Positions 53,278 through 59,797 of a stretch of DNA of 59,797 nucleotides are shown here, piece after piece. The DNA is from Pseudomonas monteilii NBRC 103158 = DSM 14164 (GTDB lineage: Bacteria; Pseudomonadota; Gammaproteobacteria; Pseudomonadales; Pseudomonadaceae), in contig NZ_BBIS01000046.1 of the NCBI RefSeq assembly GCF_000730605.1, positions 1 through 59,797 of the forward strand, written 5' to 3'. The notes beneath the pieces are model-generated. The model was not told the DNA's origin. It saw only the letters and a program-made list of their open reading frames with translations, and searched no databases. Within the stretch, counting starts at the first letter, position 1. Each line of letters begins with the position of its first letter. The translations under genes were made by a program, and so were the position numbers.

Positions 53278-54500
53278 ATTGCCGTGGTTGTGGCAGTGCT
53301 CTGCACCTGCCTTTGATCGATCTGGGCACCTCGCCACCTTCCAATGCCTACCTGCGTCCTGAACAGCTCGCCGGAGCCGAACAGTGGGTGCCGTTGAAGG
53401 TGGCAGTGTGTGAGCAGTGCTGGCTGGTACAGACCGAGGATTACACGCGCGCTGAGCAACTGTTCGACGCCGACTACGCATACTTCAGTTCCTATTCCAG
53501 CTCGTGGCTGGCCCACACCGAGGCCTACGTGGCGGGTATGGTCGAGCGCTTCGGGTTGAACGTCAGTAGCCGCGTGGTGGAAATCGCTGCCAACGACGGC
53601 TACCTGCTGCAGTACGTAGCTGGTCGCGGTATCCCTTGCCTGGGGATCGAGCCTACCCGCAGCACCGCTGAGGTCGCGCGTGCCAAGGGCCTGGAGATCC
53701 GTGAAGTGTTCTTCTGCCGCAACGTGGCAGAGCAACTAGTCGCAGAAGGCTGGAGTGCTGACCTCATGGCGGCCAACAACGTGCTCGCTCATGTGCCGGA
53801 CATCAATGACTTCCTCGGCGGTTTCGCCACTTTGCTCAAGCCGGCCGGTGTGGCCACGTTCGAATTTCCGCATTTGCTGTCGCTGATTACCCAGCACCAG
53901 TTCGACACGCTTTATCACGAGCACTATTCCTACTTGTCGCTGACGGCGGTGCAGATCCTCTGTCAGCGCAACGACCTGGAAATATTCGACGTGCAGGAAC
54001 TCCCGACCCACGGTGGTTCGCTGCGGGTGTTCGTGCAGCGCATCGATGGCCAGCGCCGCGTGGTAGAACCGGAGGTCGCCAACCTGCTGGCGCTGGAAAC
54101 CGATGTGGGTGTGCGCAGTTCAGGCTTCTACTCGACCCTGGCGCCTGCCGCCGAACGCATCAAGCTGCAGTTGCTGCGCTTTCTGCTCGAGGCCAAGGCC
54201 GCCGGCAAGCGGGTGGTCGGTTACGGTGCTGCCGCCAAAGGCAACACTTTGCTCAACTACGCCGGGGTCAAGCCCGACCTTCTGGCCTGGGTGGCTGATG
54301 CCAGCCCGCACAAGCAGGGCAAGTTCCTGCCGGGTAGTCGCATCCCGGTGGTGGCGCCCGAGCGTCTGGCCGAGGAGCAGCCGGACTACGTGCTGGTGCT
54401 GCCCTGGAACCTGCTGCGCGAAGTCAGCGAGCAGCAAGCCGGCATTCGCGAGTGGGGCGGACAGTTCGTCATCGCCGTGCCTGAGTTGACCGTGCTATGA
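53274..54500 (+). CDS. NDP-sugar C-methyltransferase
   Basis: A 408-residue enzyme of the sugar C-methyltransferase type (like TylCIII/TcaB9). N-terminal zinc-binding region has cysteines at 3, 6, 46 and 49. The SAM domain has VVEIAANDGYLLQYV (near residue 100). QFDTLYHEHYSYLS matches the catalytic His block known for 3-C-methyltransferases. The C-terminal domain carries GYGAAAKGNTLLNYAGV. ATG 53274 forms ATGA with the upstream stop, GGAG eight bases before. It should add a methyl to a keto-sugar carbon, usually C3, making a branched-chain sugar. Confidence 0.92.
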   Translation: MNCRGCGSALHLPLIDLGTSPPSNAYLRPEQLAGAEQWVPLKVAVCEQCWLVQTEDYTRAEQLFDADYAYFSSYSSSWLAHTEAYVAGMVERFGLNVSSRVVEIAANDGYLLQYVAGRGIPCLGIEPTRSTAEVARAKGLEIREVFFCRNVAEQLVAEGWSADLMAANNVLAHVPDINDFLGGFATLLKPAGVATFEFPHLLSLITQHQFDTLYHEHYSYLSLTAVQILCQRNDLEIFDVQELPTHGGSLRVFVQRIDGQRRVVEPEVANLLALETDVGVRSSGFYSTLAPAAERIKLQLLRFLLEAKAAGKRVVGYGAAAKGNTLLNYAGVKPDLLAWVADASPHKQGKFLPGSRIPVVAPERLAEEQPDYVLVLPWNLLREVSEQQAGIREWGGQFVIAVPELTVL

Positions 54501-55375
54501 GCACGCTGCATGTACTGGTGACCGGTGCCAGTGGTTTTGTTGGCCGACATCTGGTGGCTGAGCTGTTGGTTCGAGGTTTCCGCGTGCGCGCCTTGGCCCG
54601 TGACGTGGAGCGCGCGCGGAGCATGCCGTGGTTCGACCAGATTGAGTTCGTCGCCGGTGACCTGCAACAGGCAGACGCCGGGCAGGTGGCCAGCTGGGTC
54701 GATGGCATTGATGTACTGGTTCACCTCGCCTGGTCGGGGCTGCCTAACTACAAGGCACTGTTCCATTTGGAGCAGAACCTGATGGCCGACTATGGCTTCA
54801 TCAAGCATGCGGTCGAGGCGGGGGTGCGCCAGGTGTTGGTCACGGGCACCTGCTTTGAATATGGCATGCAGAGCGGTCCGTTGGATGAACAGTGCCCGGC
54901 GCGTCCCGCCAATCCCTACGGTCTGGCCAAGCATAGCCTGCATCAGTTCCTTCAGGCGCTGCAGCTACATCGACCGTTCACGCTGCAGTGGGCACGGCTG
55001 TTCTACCTGCATGGTGAGGGACAGAACCCCAACAGCCTGCTGGCAGCGCTCGATCGTGCCATTGACAGCGGCGAGAAGACCTTTGCCATGTCTGCTGGTG
55101 AGCAGTTGAGGGATTTCCAGCCGATTACCGAAGCGGCGCGCCAGCTCGCCGGACTGCTGCTCTGCCGTGAGTTTTCCGGGGTGGTCAATTGTGCCAGTGG
55201 TCAGCCGACTTCCGTGCGCAGTCTGGTCGAGCAGCGCCTGCACGAGCGCGGTGCTGAGCTGCAACTGAACCTTGGCCATTACCCATATCCGACCCATGAG
55301 CCGATGGCGTTCTGGGCGGTGACCGACCGTATGCAACACCTGCTGCAATCCACTGCCCAGCCCGCGCGCCGCTAG
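54497..55375 (+). CDS. NAD-dependent sugar epimerase/dehydratase (probable 4-ketoreductase)
   Basis: A 292-residue extended SDR. TGASGFVGRHLVAELL is the dinucleotide-binding site; YGLAK (in PANPYGLAKHSLHQ) is the YxxxK catalytic pair. It starts within the stop of the C-methyltransferase (ATGA). By position it is the likely reductase that finishes the branched deoxyhexose by reducing the 4-keto group; an epimerase role is also possible. Confidence 0.88.
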   Translation: MSTLHVLVTGASGFVGRHLVAELLVRGFRVRALARDVERARSMPWFDQIEFVAGDLQQADAGQVASWVDGIDVLVHLAWSGLPNYKALFHLEQNLMADYGFIKHAVEAGVRQVLVTGTCFEYGMQSGPLDEQCPARPANPYGLAKHSLHQFLQALQLHRPFTLQWARLFYLHGEGQNPNSLLAALDRAIDSGEKTFAMSAGEQLRDFQPITEAARQLAGLLLCREFSGVVNCASGQPTSVRSLVEQRLHERGAELQLNLGHYPYPTHEPMAFWAVTDRMQHLLQSTAQPARR

Positions 55376-55408
55376 AGCTGCCGGGTCAACACTTTCATGA
55401 GGCTTCAC

Positions 55409-56146
55409 ATGAGCGTCAAGACGCCACAACAAGCATTCGCCGAAGAATGTCAGGCCGAGATCCACGATCAAGGTAACAACGCTGCACTGTGCGAGCTGGC
55501 TCAGACCTTCTATAACGAATCGGCCAAGCACAAGTACACCTATCACTTCAGCTGGATGGGGCGCCCGATCATCCAGTTGCCCCAGGATATGGTGGCGATG
55601 CAGGAGCTGATCTGGAAGCTCAAGCCTGACCTGATCATCGAATGTGGCATCGCCCATGGCGGCTCGATCATCTACTACGCGTCGGTGATGGAGCTGGTGG
55701 ACCACGGTGAAGTGCTGGGTATCGATCGCGATATCCGCCCGCACAACCGCGAGGCCATCGAGAGCCACCCGATGTTCAAGCGCATCAGCATGATCGAAGG
55801 CTCCAGCATCGACCCGGCGGTAGTCGAGCAAGTTCGGGCGCTGGCCGAGGGTAAGAAGGTCATCGTCGTGCTCGATTCCAACCACACTCACGAGCACGTG
55901 CTGGCCGAGCTGCGCGCCTACGCGCCGTTGGTGTCGCAAGACAGCTATTGCGTGGTGATGGATACGGTGGTCGAAGACATGCCTGCCGATGCATTCCCTG
56001 ATCGCCCCTGGGGTATTGGCGACAACCCGCGCACTGCGGTGAGGGCCTACCTGGAAGAAACCGAGGACTTCGTTATCGATGCCGACATCCACGACAAGCT
56101 GCTGATCACCGTGGCGCGTGACGGCTACCTGCGTCGCGTGCGTTGA
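55409..56146 (+). CDS. CmcI/rhamnosyl O-methyltransferase family protein
   Basis: A 245-residue SAM-binding protein of the cephalosporin hydroxylase (CmcI) family. SAM and metal motifs are DLIIECGIAHGGSIIYYASV (motif I), GIDRDIRPHNR and VIVVLDSNHTHEHVL. Despite the name, relatives (such as mycobacterial rhamnosyl O-methyltransferase) methylate sugar hydroxyls. In this context it may O-methylate the flagellar glycan. ATG 55409 has GAGG six bases upstream; ATG 55397 lacks a site. Confidence 0.87.
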   Translation: MSVKTPQQAFAEECQAEIHDQGNNAALCELAQTFYNESAKHKYTYHFSWMGRPIIQLPQDMVAMQELIWKLKPDLIIECGIAHGGSIIYYASVMELVDHGEVLGIDRDIRPHNREAIESHPMFKRISMIEGSSIDPAVVEQVRALAEGKKVIVVLDSNHTHEHVLAELRAYAPLVSQDSYCVVMDTVVEDMPADAFPDRPWGIGDNPRTAVRAYLEETEDFVIDADIHDKLLITVARDGYLRRVR

Positions 56147-56170
56147 ACCCTCGAACAGCCAGGAGCAGAC

Positions 56171-59095
56171 ATGCAGGCCAAAGCACAGCATCCAGATGAT
56201 GCATCACTCAAGAACCGCCTCACTTTGGTGGTGCTAACCCACAATCGCCCGGATTTTTTGCGTCGGACGTTGTTCTATTACCGTAACTACTCGGCCAGCA
56301 TTTTGGTGCTGGATTCATCGCTCAAGGCCGATGAGCAGATCGCTTTCGACTACCCAGAGGTTGATTACCGGCACCTTCCGCAATTTTCCTACACCGCGTT
56401 GCAGGACAAACTGACTTACGGTGTCAATGAGGTCGTTACGCCGTTCATGACGTTCCTGGCGGTCGATGACTTCCTGTTGCATGAGGGCATGACCCGCTCG
56501 CTGCAGTTCCTTGAGCAACACCCCGACTATGGTGTGTGTCACGGCTACGGCATGATGTACCTGGCCCGCGGCACCCAGGTGGATTATTACAAGCGCGACA
56601 ATATCGTGCAGGAGGACTACTGTGCAGAGGATCCGGAGCAACGGCTGCTGGAGTTCATGGGGCAGTTCCTCCCGCCGTTCTATGCAGTGACTCGCACCGA
56701 TCTGTTGCAGCAGTGGTATGCGTTGCTGCCAGCTGGCACCAACTTCGAGTGGCAGGAAATCGGCCATTCCTTCTACCTGCTGGCCAATGCCAAGGCGCGC
56801 ATCCTGCCGATCCCCTATGCGGTGCGCGAGGTCAATTACAACGGTTCTGAACATGGCACCAATGTCCTTACCGTGCTTGCCTTGCAGGATGAGCAATCGC
56901 GCCAGGGGCGTGAGGATTTTGCCGAGTTCCTGGCGTCGATCCCGACGGCCTTGAGTGCCAAGGGCGCAGCAGCAGTCAAGCAGATTGCGCTGGAAAGCTT
57001 CAGGCAAATGGCAGAGGGTTTGCTCAGTGGCAGATCCCTGGAGGCTTGCCCGATCATTCGTTCGCAGTGGCAGCGGCCAAATGACGAGCCTCAGCGGATC
57101 TTTGGCGAGCGCCAGTTTGTCGAGCTCCCGTTCTACAACAAGCCGATGTTCGACTTGATGACGGAGTTCGAGTTCCTTATCCATACCATGCCGGCCGGTC
57201 GCCAGCAGCTCATCGAGCTGGAGCCGATCCTGCGGGGCCAGTGGCAGTTGTTGCAGGACCACGCTGGGGACGATGAGGGTGCTGTGCGCGATCGTCTTTG
57301 GGACGCTCTGGTGATCAGCCCATTCAACCAGACAGTGGTCAGGCGCCTGCTTGCAGTACTTGAGCTGGATGACGAGAAAAAGGCCGAAGCTGCCCAGTTG
57401 CACGGCTGGTTGCAACGGTTGCAATCGGTACCCTGTTTCGATAGCCAGGCGTTGCTCGCCAGCATGCCTTCCGGTCGCTTGCTCAACTGGCTCAAGGCTC
57501 GCGAGCCTAGTGCCGAGCTTGCTCAGCGGGCGGCGAAGCGGCTGGAGCAGGGGGGGCCAAGCTTCGGTATCCTGCTGCTTGATCTGCAAGCCGACACGGC
57601 CAAGCTCCAGGCGACCTTAGACAGCCTCATGCATGGGTATTCACGGGCTTTCAAGGTAGTGGTATTTACCTCCGGTGAGCCGCCAGCGGCAACCAAGGCC
57701 TATCAGACCGTGCACTTCGTCAAGGTCACGCAGCAGGATCATGTTCAGCGCATGAACGAGGCGGCCAGGCAATTGGGTACCGACTGGATCATGCTGGCAG
57801 AAAGTGGAGATCTGTTCACTGCAGGTGGCCTGCTGCGTGCCGGGCTGGAGTTGCTGGGCGTGGAGGGCGTGCGCGCGGTGGCCATGGATGAGTTGCAGGT
57901 CGAGGCTGATGGCGCTTTGGTTGATGTGCTGCGTCCGGGGGTCAATCTGGATCTGTTGCAGAGCCTGCCAAGCCAGATGGCCAGACATTGGCTGGTCCGT
58001 CGCGACCTGTGGATCGGGGTCGGCGCTTTCGATGCGCGTTACCCGCTGGCACTGGAGTTCGATCTGCTACTGCGCCTGATCGCCCAGGATGGGCTGGCAG
58101 GCCTTGCCCATCTGGCAGAACCATTGCTGATCTGTGCTGTGCCTGACAATTCCAGCCATGATCAGGAGCGGGCAGTGCTGGCCCATCATTTGACCCAGCG
58201 TGGCTATGCCGCCTCGGTCGGCTCGGCGCAGCCGGGTACGCTGCTGATCGAATACCGCCACGCAGAGCGGCCGCTGGTGTCGATCATTCTGCAATGTCAG
58301 GACAATTTCGCTCGGCTACAGGCGTACCTGGTCAGCGTGTTGCAGCGCACGCGTTACCAGAATCACGAAATCCTCATCGCCGACAATGCCAGCAAGTCGC
58401 CGGAACTGCTCGATTGGTTGCACAGCCTGGAAGCTGCCGGGAGTCGTTTGCGGGTGGTGCGTAGCGATGTTGCCCTGTCACCGGTGGCAATGCTCAACCT
58501 GGCCAGTCAGCAAGCCCGTGGTGAGTATCTGGTATTGCTTGGCAGTGAGGTGGAGGTGCTCAACGCCAACTGGCTTGAAGCGCTGCTCAATCAGGCGCAG
58601 CGTCCGGAAGTCGGCGTCGTGGGCGGCAAGATGCTGAGCCCTGAAGGCCTTGTCGCCGAAGCCGGGTTGGTACTGGCGGGGCGGGCCGGTGTGCGTGCGG
58701 CCTTTGCAGGCGAAGCCAAGGATGCGCCTGGTTACATGCAGCGCCTGCAGCTGGCCCACGGTGTTTCGGCGGTGTCCGGTTTCATCATGGTGCGTGCGCA
58801 ACTGCTGCGTGCAGTTGGCGGCCTCGATGAGCAGATGCCGAGTGTGCGTGCGGCGCAGGTCGAGGTGTGCCTGCAAGCTGCTGCTGCTGGCCTGCTTGTG
58901 GTGTGTACACCGCAGGCGCAGGCCGTGCAGCATGCGCAGCTCGAGGATGATGCGCTGGCCTGCCCGCAGATGCGAGAGCGCTGGCAGCATGTCTTGGCTC
59001 AGGACACTTGCTATAACGTCAACCACAGTATCGACCGCGAGCTGTTCAGCATCGATCAGGCTGGTCAGGTCGATTGGCAGGCGCTGATCGGTTGA
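56171..59095 (+). CDS. Glycosyltransferase with TIGR00180-like N-terminus and degenerate GT2 C-terminus
   Basis: A 974-residue cytoplasmic protein. The N-terminal half (about 10-310) has a nucleotide-sugar transferase look: LTLVVLTHNRPDFLRRTLFYYRNY, VLDSSLKADEQ and TFLAVDDFLLHEGM, with the acidic VDD motif. This resembles the TIGR00180-type family. A helical linker follows (about 330-460). The C-terminal third (about 700-970) parallels module 3 of the 1186-residue enzyme (VSIILQCQDNFARLQAYLVSVLQRTRYQNHEI; VVGGKMLSPEGLVAEAGLVL), and has LLGSEVEV at the Asp-motif site. Last gene of the sugar cluster, followed by a terminator. Confidence 0.85.
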   Translation: MQAKAQHPDDASLKNRLTLVVLTHNRPDFLRRTLFYYRNYSASILVLDSSLKADEQIAFDYPEVDYRHLPQFSYTALQDKLTYGVNEVVTPFMTFLAVDDFLLHEGMTRSLQFLEQHPDYGVCHGYGMMYLARGTQVDYYKRDNIVQEDYCAEDPEQRLLEFMGQFLPPFYAVTRTDLLQQWYALLPAGTNFEWQEIGHSFYLLANAKARILPIPYAVREVNYNGSEHGTNVLTVLALQDEQSRQGREDFAEFLASIPTALSAKGAAAVKQIALESFRQMAEGLLSGRSLEACPIIRSQWQRPNDEPQRIFGERQFVELPFYNKPMFDLMTEFEFLIHTMPAGRQQLIELEPILRGQWQLLQDHAGDDEGAVRDRLWDALVISPFNQTVVRRLLAVLELDDEKKAEAAQLHGWLQRLQSVPCFDSQALLASMPSGRLLNWLKAREPSAELAQRAAKRLEQGGPSFGILLLDLQADTAKLQATLDSLMHGYSRAFKVVVFTSGEPPAATKAYQTVHFVKVTQQDHVQRMNEAARQLGTDWIMLAESGDLFTAGGLLRAGLELLGVEGVRAVAMDELQVEADGALVDVLRPGVNLDLLQSLPSQMARHWLVRRDLWIGVGAFDARYPLALEFDLLLRLIAQDGLAGLAHLAEPLLICAVPDNSSHDQERAVLAHHLTQRGYAASVGSAQPGTLLIEYRHAERPLVSIILQCQDNFARLQAYLVSVLQRTRYQNHEILIADNASKSPELLDWLHSLEAAGSRLRVVRSDVALSPVAMLNLASQQARGEYLVLLGSEVEVLNANWLEALLNQAQRPEVGVVGGKMLSPEGLVAEAGLVLAGRAGVRAAFAGEAKDAPGYMQRLQLAHGVSAVSGFIMVRAQLLRAVGGLDEQMPSVRAAQVEVCLQAAAAGLLVVCTPQAQAVQHAQLEDDALACPQMRERWQHVLAQDTCYNVNHSIDRELFSIDQAGQVDWQALIG

Positions 59096-59114
59096 CACCG
59101 GTTCAGTGGGGTGC

Positions 59115-59150
59115 AAAGCCATGACCGCTTCGCGGTGGTCATGGCTTTTT
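59115..59150 (+). terminator. Terminator of the glycosylation cluster
   Basis: AAAGCCATGACCGC pairs with GTGGTCATGGCTTT (the innermost pairs imperfect) around TTCGCG and is followed by T residues. It lies just after the 974-residue transferase gene. Confidence 0.85.
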
Positions 59151-59169
59151 GTTGGCGATGCTGCAGCGC

Positions 59170-59186
59170 TTTGTCGATTCGACAAA
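59170..59186. promoter_or_regulatory. 17-base perfect palindrome upstream of the KAS III gene
   Basis: TTTGTCGATTCGACAAA is symmetric about 59178. A half-site TTGTCGAA recurs at 59230-59237. It lies 174 bases before the gene and may be an operator. Confidence 0.4.
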
Positions 59187-59359
59187 AAGAGCGTGACTTG
59201 AGAGTCAGAACGCGCATCTTCACTGTATATTGTCGAAACCGGGAACCGCCGCGTTGCCTCCGGGACAAGCCGTCAGGGATCGGAATTCTCCGTATCGCCT
59301 GGCGTTTTGCCGTTTGGCTGTGTGGTGGGTATTTCGCTGTTACTGAATTGGGAAGCCAT

Positions 59360-59797
59360 ATGATTGGCATTAAAAGCATCGCCAGTTACGTGCCGACTGA
59401 AGGCGTGGACAACTACGCCCAGGGTGCGAACTTCGGCAAAGACCAGGATTTCATCTTCGGCAAGATCGGTTCAACCTTCTTACCGCGCAAGGAAGATAGC
59501 CAGGAAACTTCCGACCTCTGTGTAGAGGCGGTGAAGAACCTGTTCGCTGCCAATCCCTCGCTGGACCCTGCCACCATCGACGCGTTGATCGTGGTCACCC
59601 AGAACGGTGACGCCGAAGGCCTGCCGCATACCGCTGCGATCGTTCAGCACAAGCTTGGCCTGTCGACCGCCATTGCTGCGTTCGACATTTCCCTGGGCTG
59701 CTCGGGCTATGTTTACGGTCTGTACGCGATGAAAGGGTTTATGGAAGCCGCCGGTCTGAAGAACGGCCTGCTGATCACTGCCGATCCCTATTCGGGG
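59360..59797 (+). CDS. 3-oxoacyl-ACP synthase III-like protein (partial, runs off the right edge)
   Basis: The first 146 residues of a FabH-type condensing enzyme. It opens MIGIKSIASYVPTEGVDNY and shows AAFDISLGCSGYVYGLYAMKGFM with the nucleophilic Cys. ATG 59360 has GGGAAG seven bases upstream; the stop is beyond the window. In P. syringae and P. putida a gene like this lies between the flagellin glycosyltransferases and fliC. It may supply an acyl group for the glycan, or act in another acyl pathway. Confidence 0.88.
   Translation, partial: MIGIKSIASYVPTEGVDNYAQGANFGKDQDFIFGKIGSTFLPRKEDSQETSDLCVEAVKNLFAANPSLDPATIDALIVVTQNGDAEGLPHTAAIVQHKLGLSTAIAAFDISLGCSGYVYGLYAMKGFMEAAGLKNGLLITADPYSG

Noticed and set aside
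47125..59095. The glycosylation island as an O-antigen (lipopolysaccharide) cluster.
   Set aside because: There is no wzx, wzy or other polymer export gene, and it is placed directly after flgL and before a KAS III gene known to adjoin fliC.

Overview
This window reads as a chromosomal segment of a Pseudomonas species, most likely of the P. putida group. It is GC-rich. The proteins I recognise have Pseudomonas-type sequences and order: the aruCFGDB-aruE arginine succinyltransferase operon, alaS-lysC-csrA followed by tRNAs, amrZ, the bkdA1-bkdA2-bkdB-lpdV operon with divergent bkdR, and the flgZ-flgNM-flgA-cheVR-flgBCDEFGHIJKL flagellar cluster. REP-type extragenic palindromes typical of P. 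putida are also present. Taxonomy is inferred from memory of gene order and protein sequence, not from a search.

Layout. (1) 0.1-7.9 kb: arginine catabolism operon (aruC, F, G, D, B, a small acidic protein with a His-rich tail, aruE), preceded by two matches to the Pseudomonas ArgR site. (2) 7.9-13.3 kb: an unrecognised reverse-strand orphan gene, then alaS, lysC and csrA. (3) 13.3-17.5 kb: tRNA-Ser(GCU), four tandem near-identical tRNA-Arg(ACG) genes, mgtE, amrZ, a lone phnN and tRNA-Arg(CCU). (4) 17.7-21.5 kb: an azlCD branched-chain amino acid exporter pair with a divergent LysR regulator, an unrecognised 175-residue protein, and a PAS-GGDEF diguanylate cyclase. (5) 21.6-30.2 kb: the bkd branched-chain keto acid dehydrogenase operon and bkdR, a glutamine synthetase-family ligase and an MFS transporter. 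(6) 30.2-47.1 kb: flagellar genes. flgZ, flgN, flgM and flgA are on the minus strand; cheV, cheR and flgB through flgL are on the plus strand. A clear sigma-28 promoter precedes flgM, and sigma-54 promoters precede flgB and flgF. (7) 47.1-59.8 kb: a putative flagellin glycosylation island between flgL and, presumably, fliC beyond the right edge. It holds two giant multidomain glycosyltransferases, a CDP-sugar pathway (rfbF, rfbG, a 3,5-epimerase, a C-methyltransferase, a reductase), a CmcI/rhamnosyl O-methyltransferase-type enzyme, and the start of a ketoacyl-ACP synthase III gene.

How they work together. The flagellar genes build the rod, hook and hook-filament junction. FlgM holds back FliA until the hook is finished, and FlgZ slows motility in response to c-di-GMP. 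The island probably makes a CDP-activated branched (C-methylated) 6-deoxyhexose, adds it to flagellin and caps it by O-methylation or acylation. This is the least ordinary part of the window. The exact sugar is not predictable from sequence alone, and I propose a 3-C-methyl-6-deoxyhexose. Other second-look items are a tandem duplication inside the hook protein FlgE, degenerate GT2 domains shared by the two glycosyltransferases, two orphan genes of unknown function, and several uncharacterised palindromes. I found no CRISPR array, prophage, insertion sequence or defence system.
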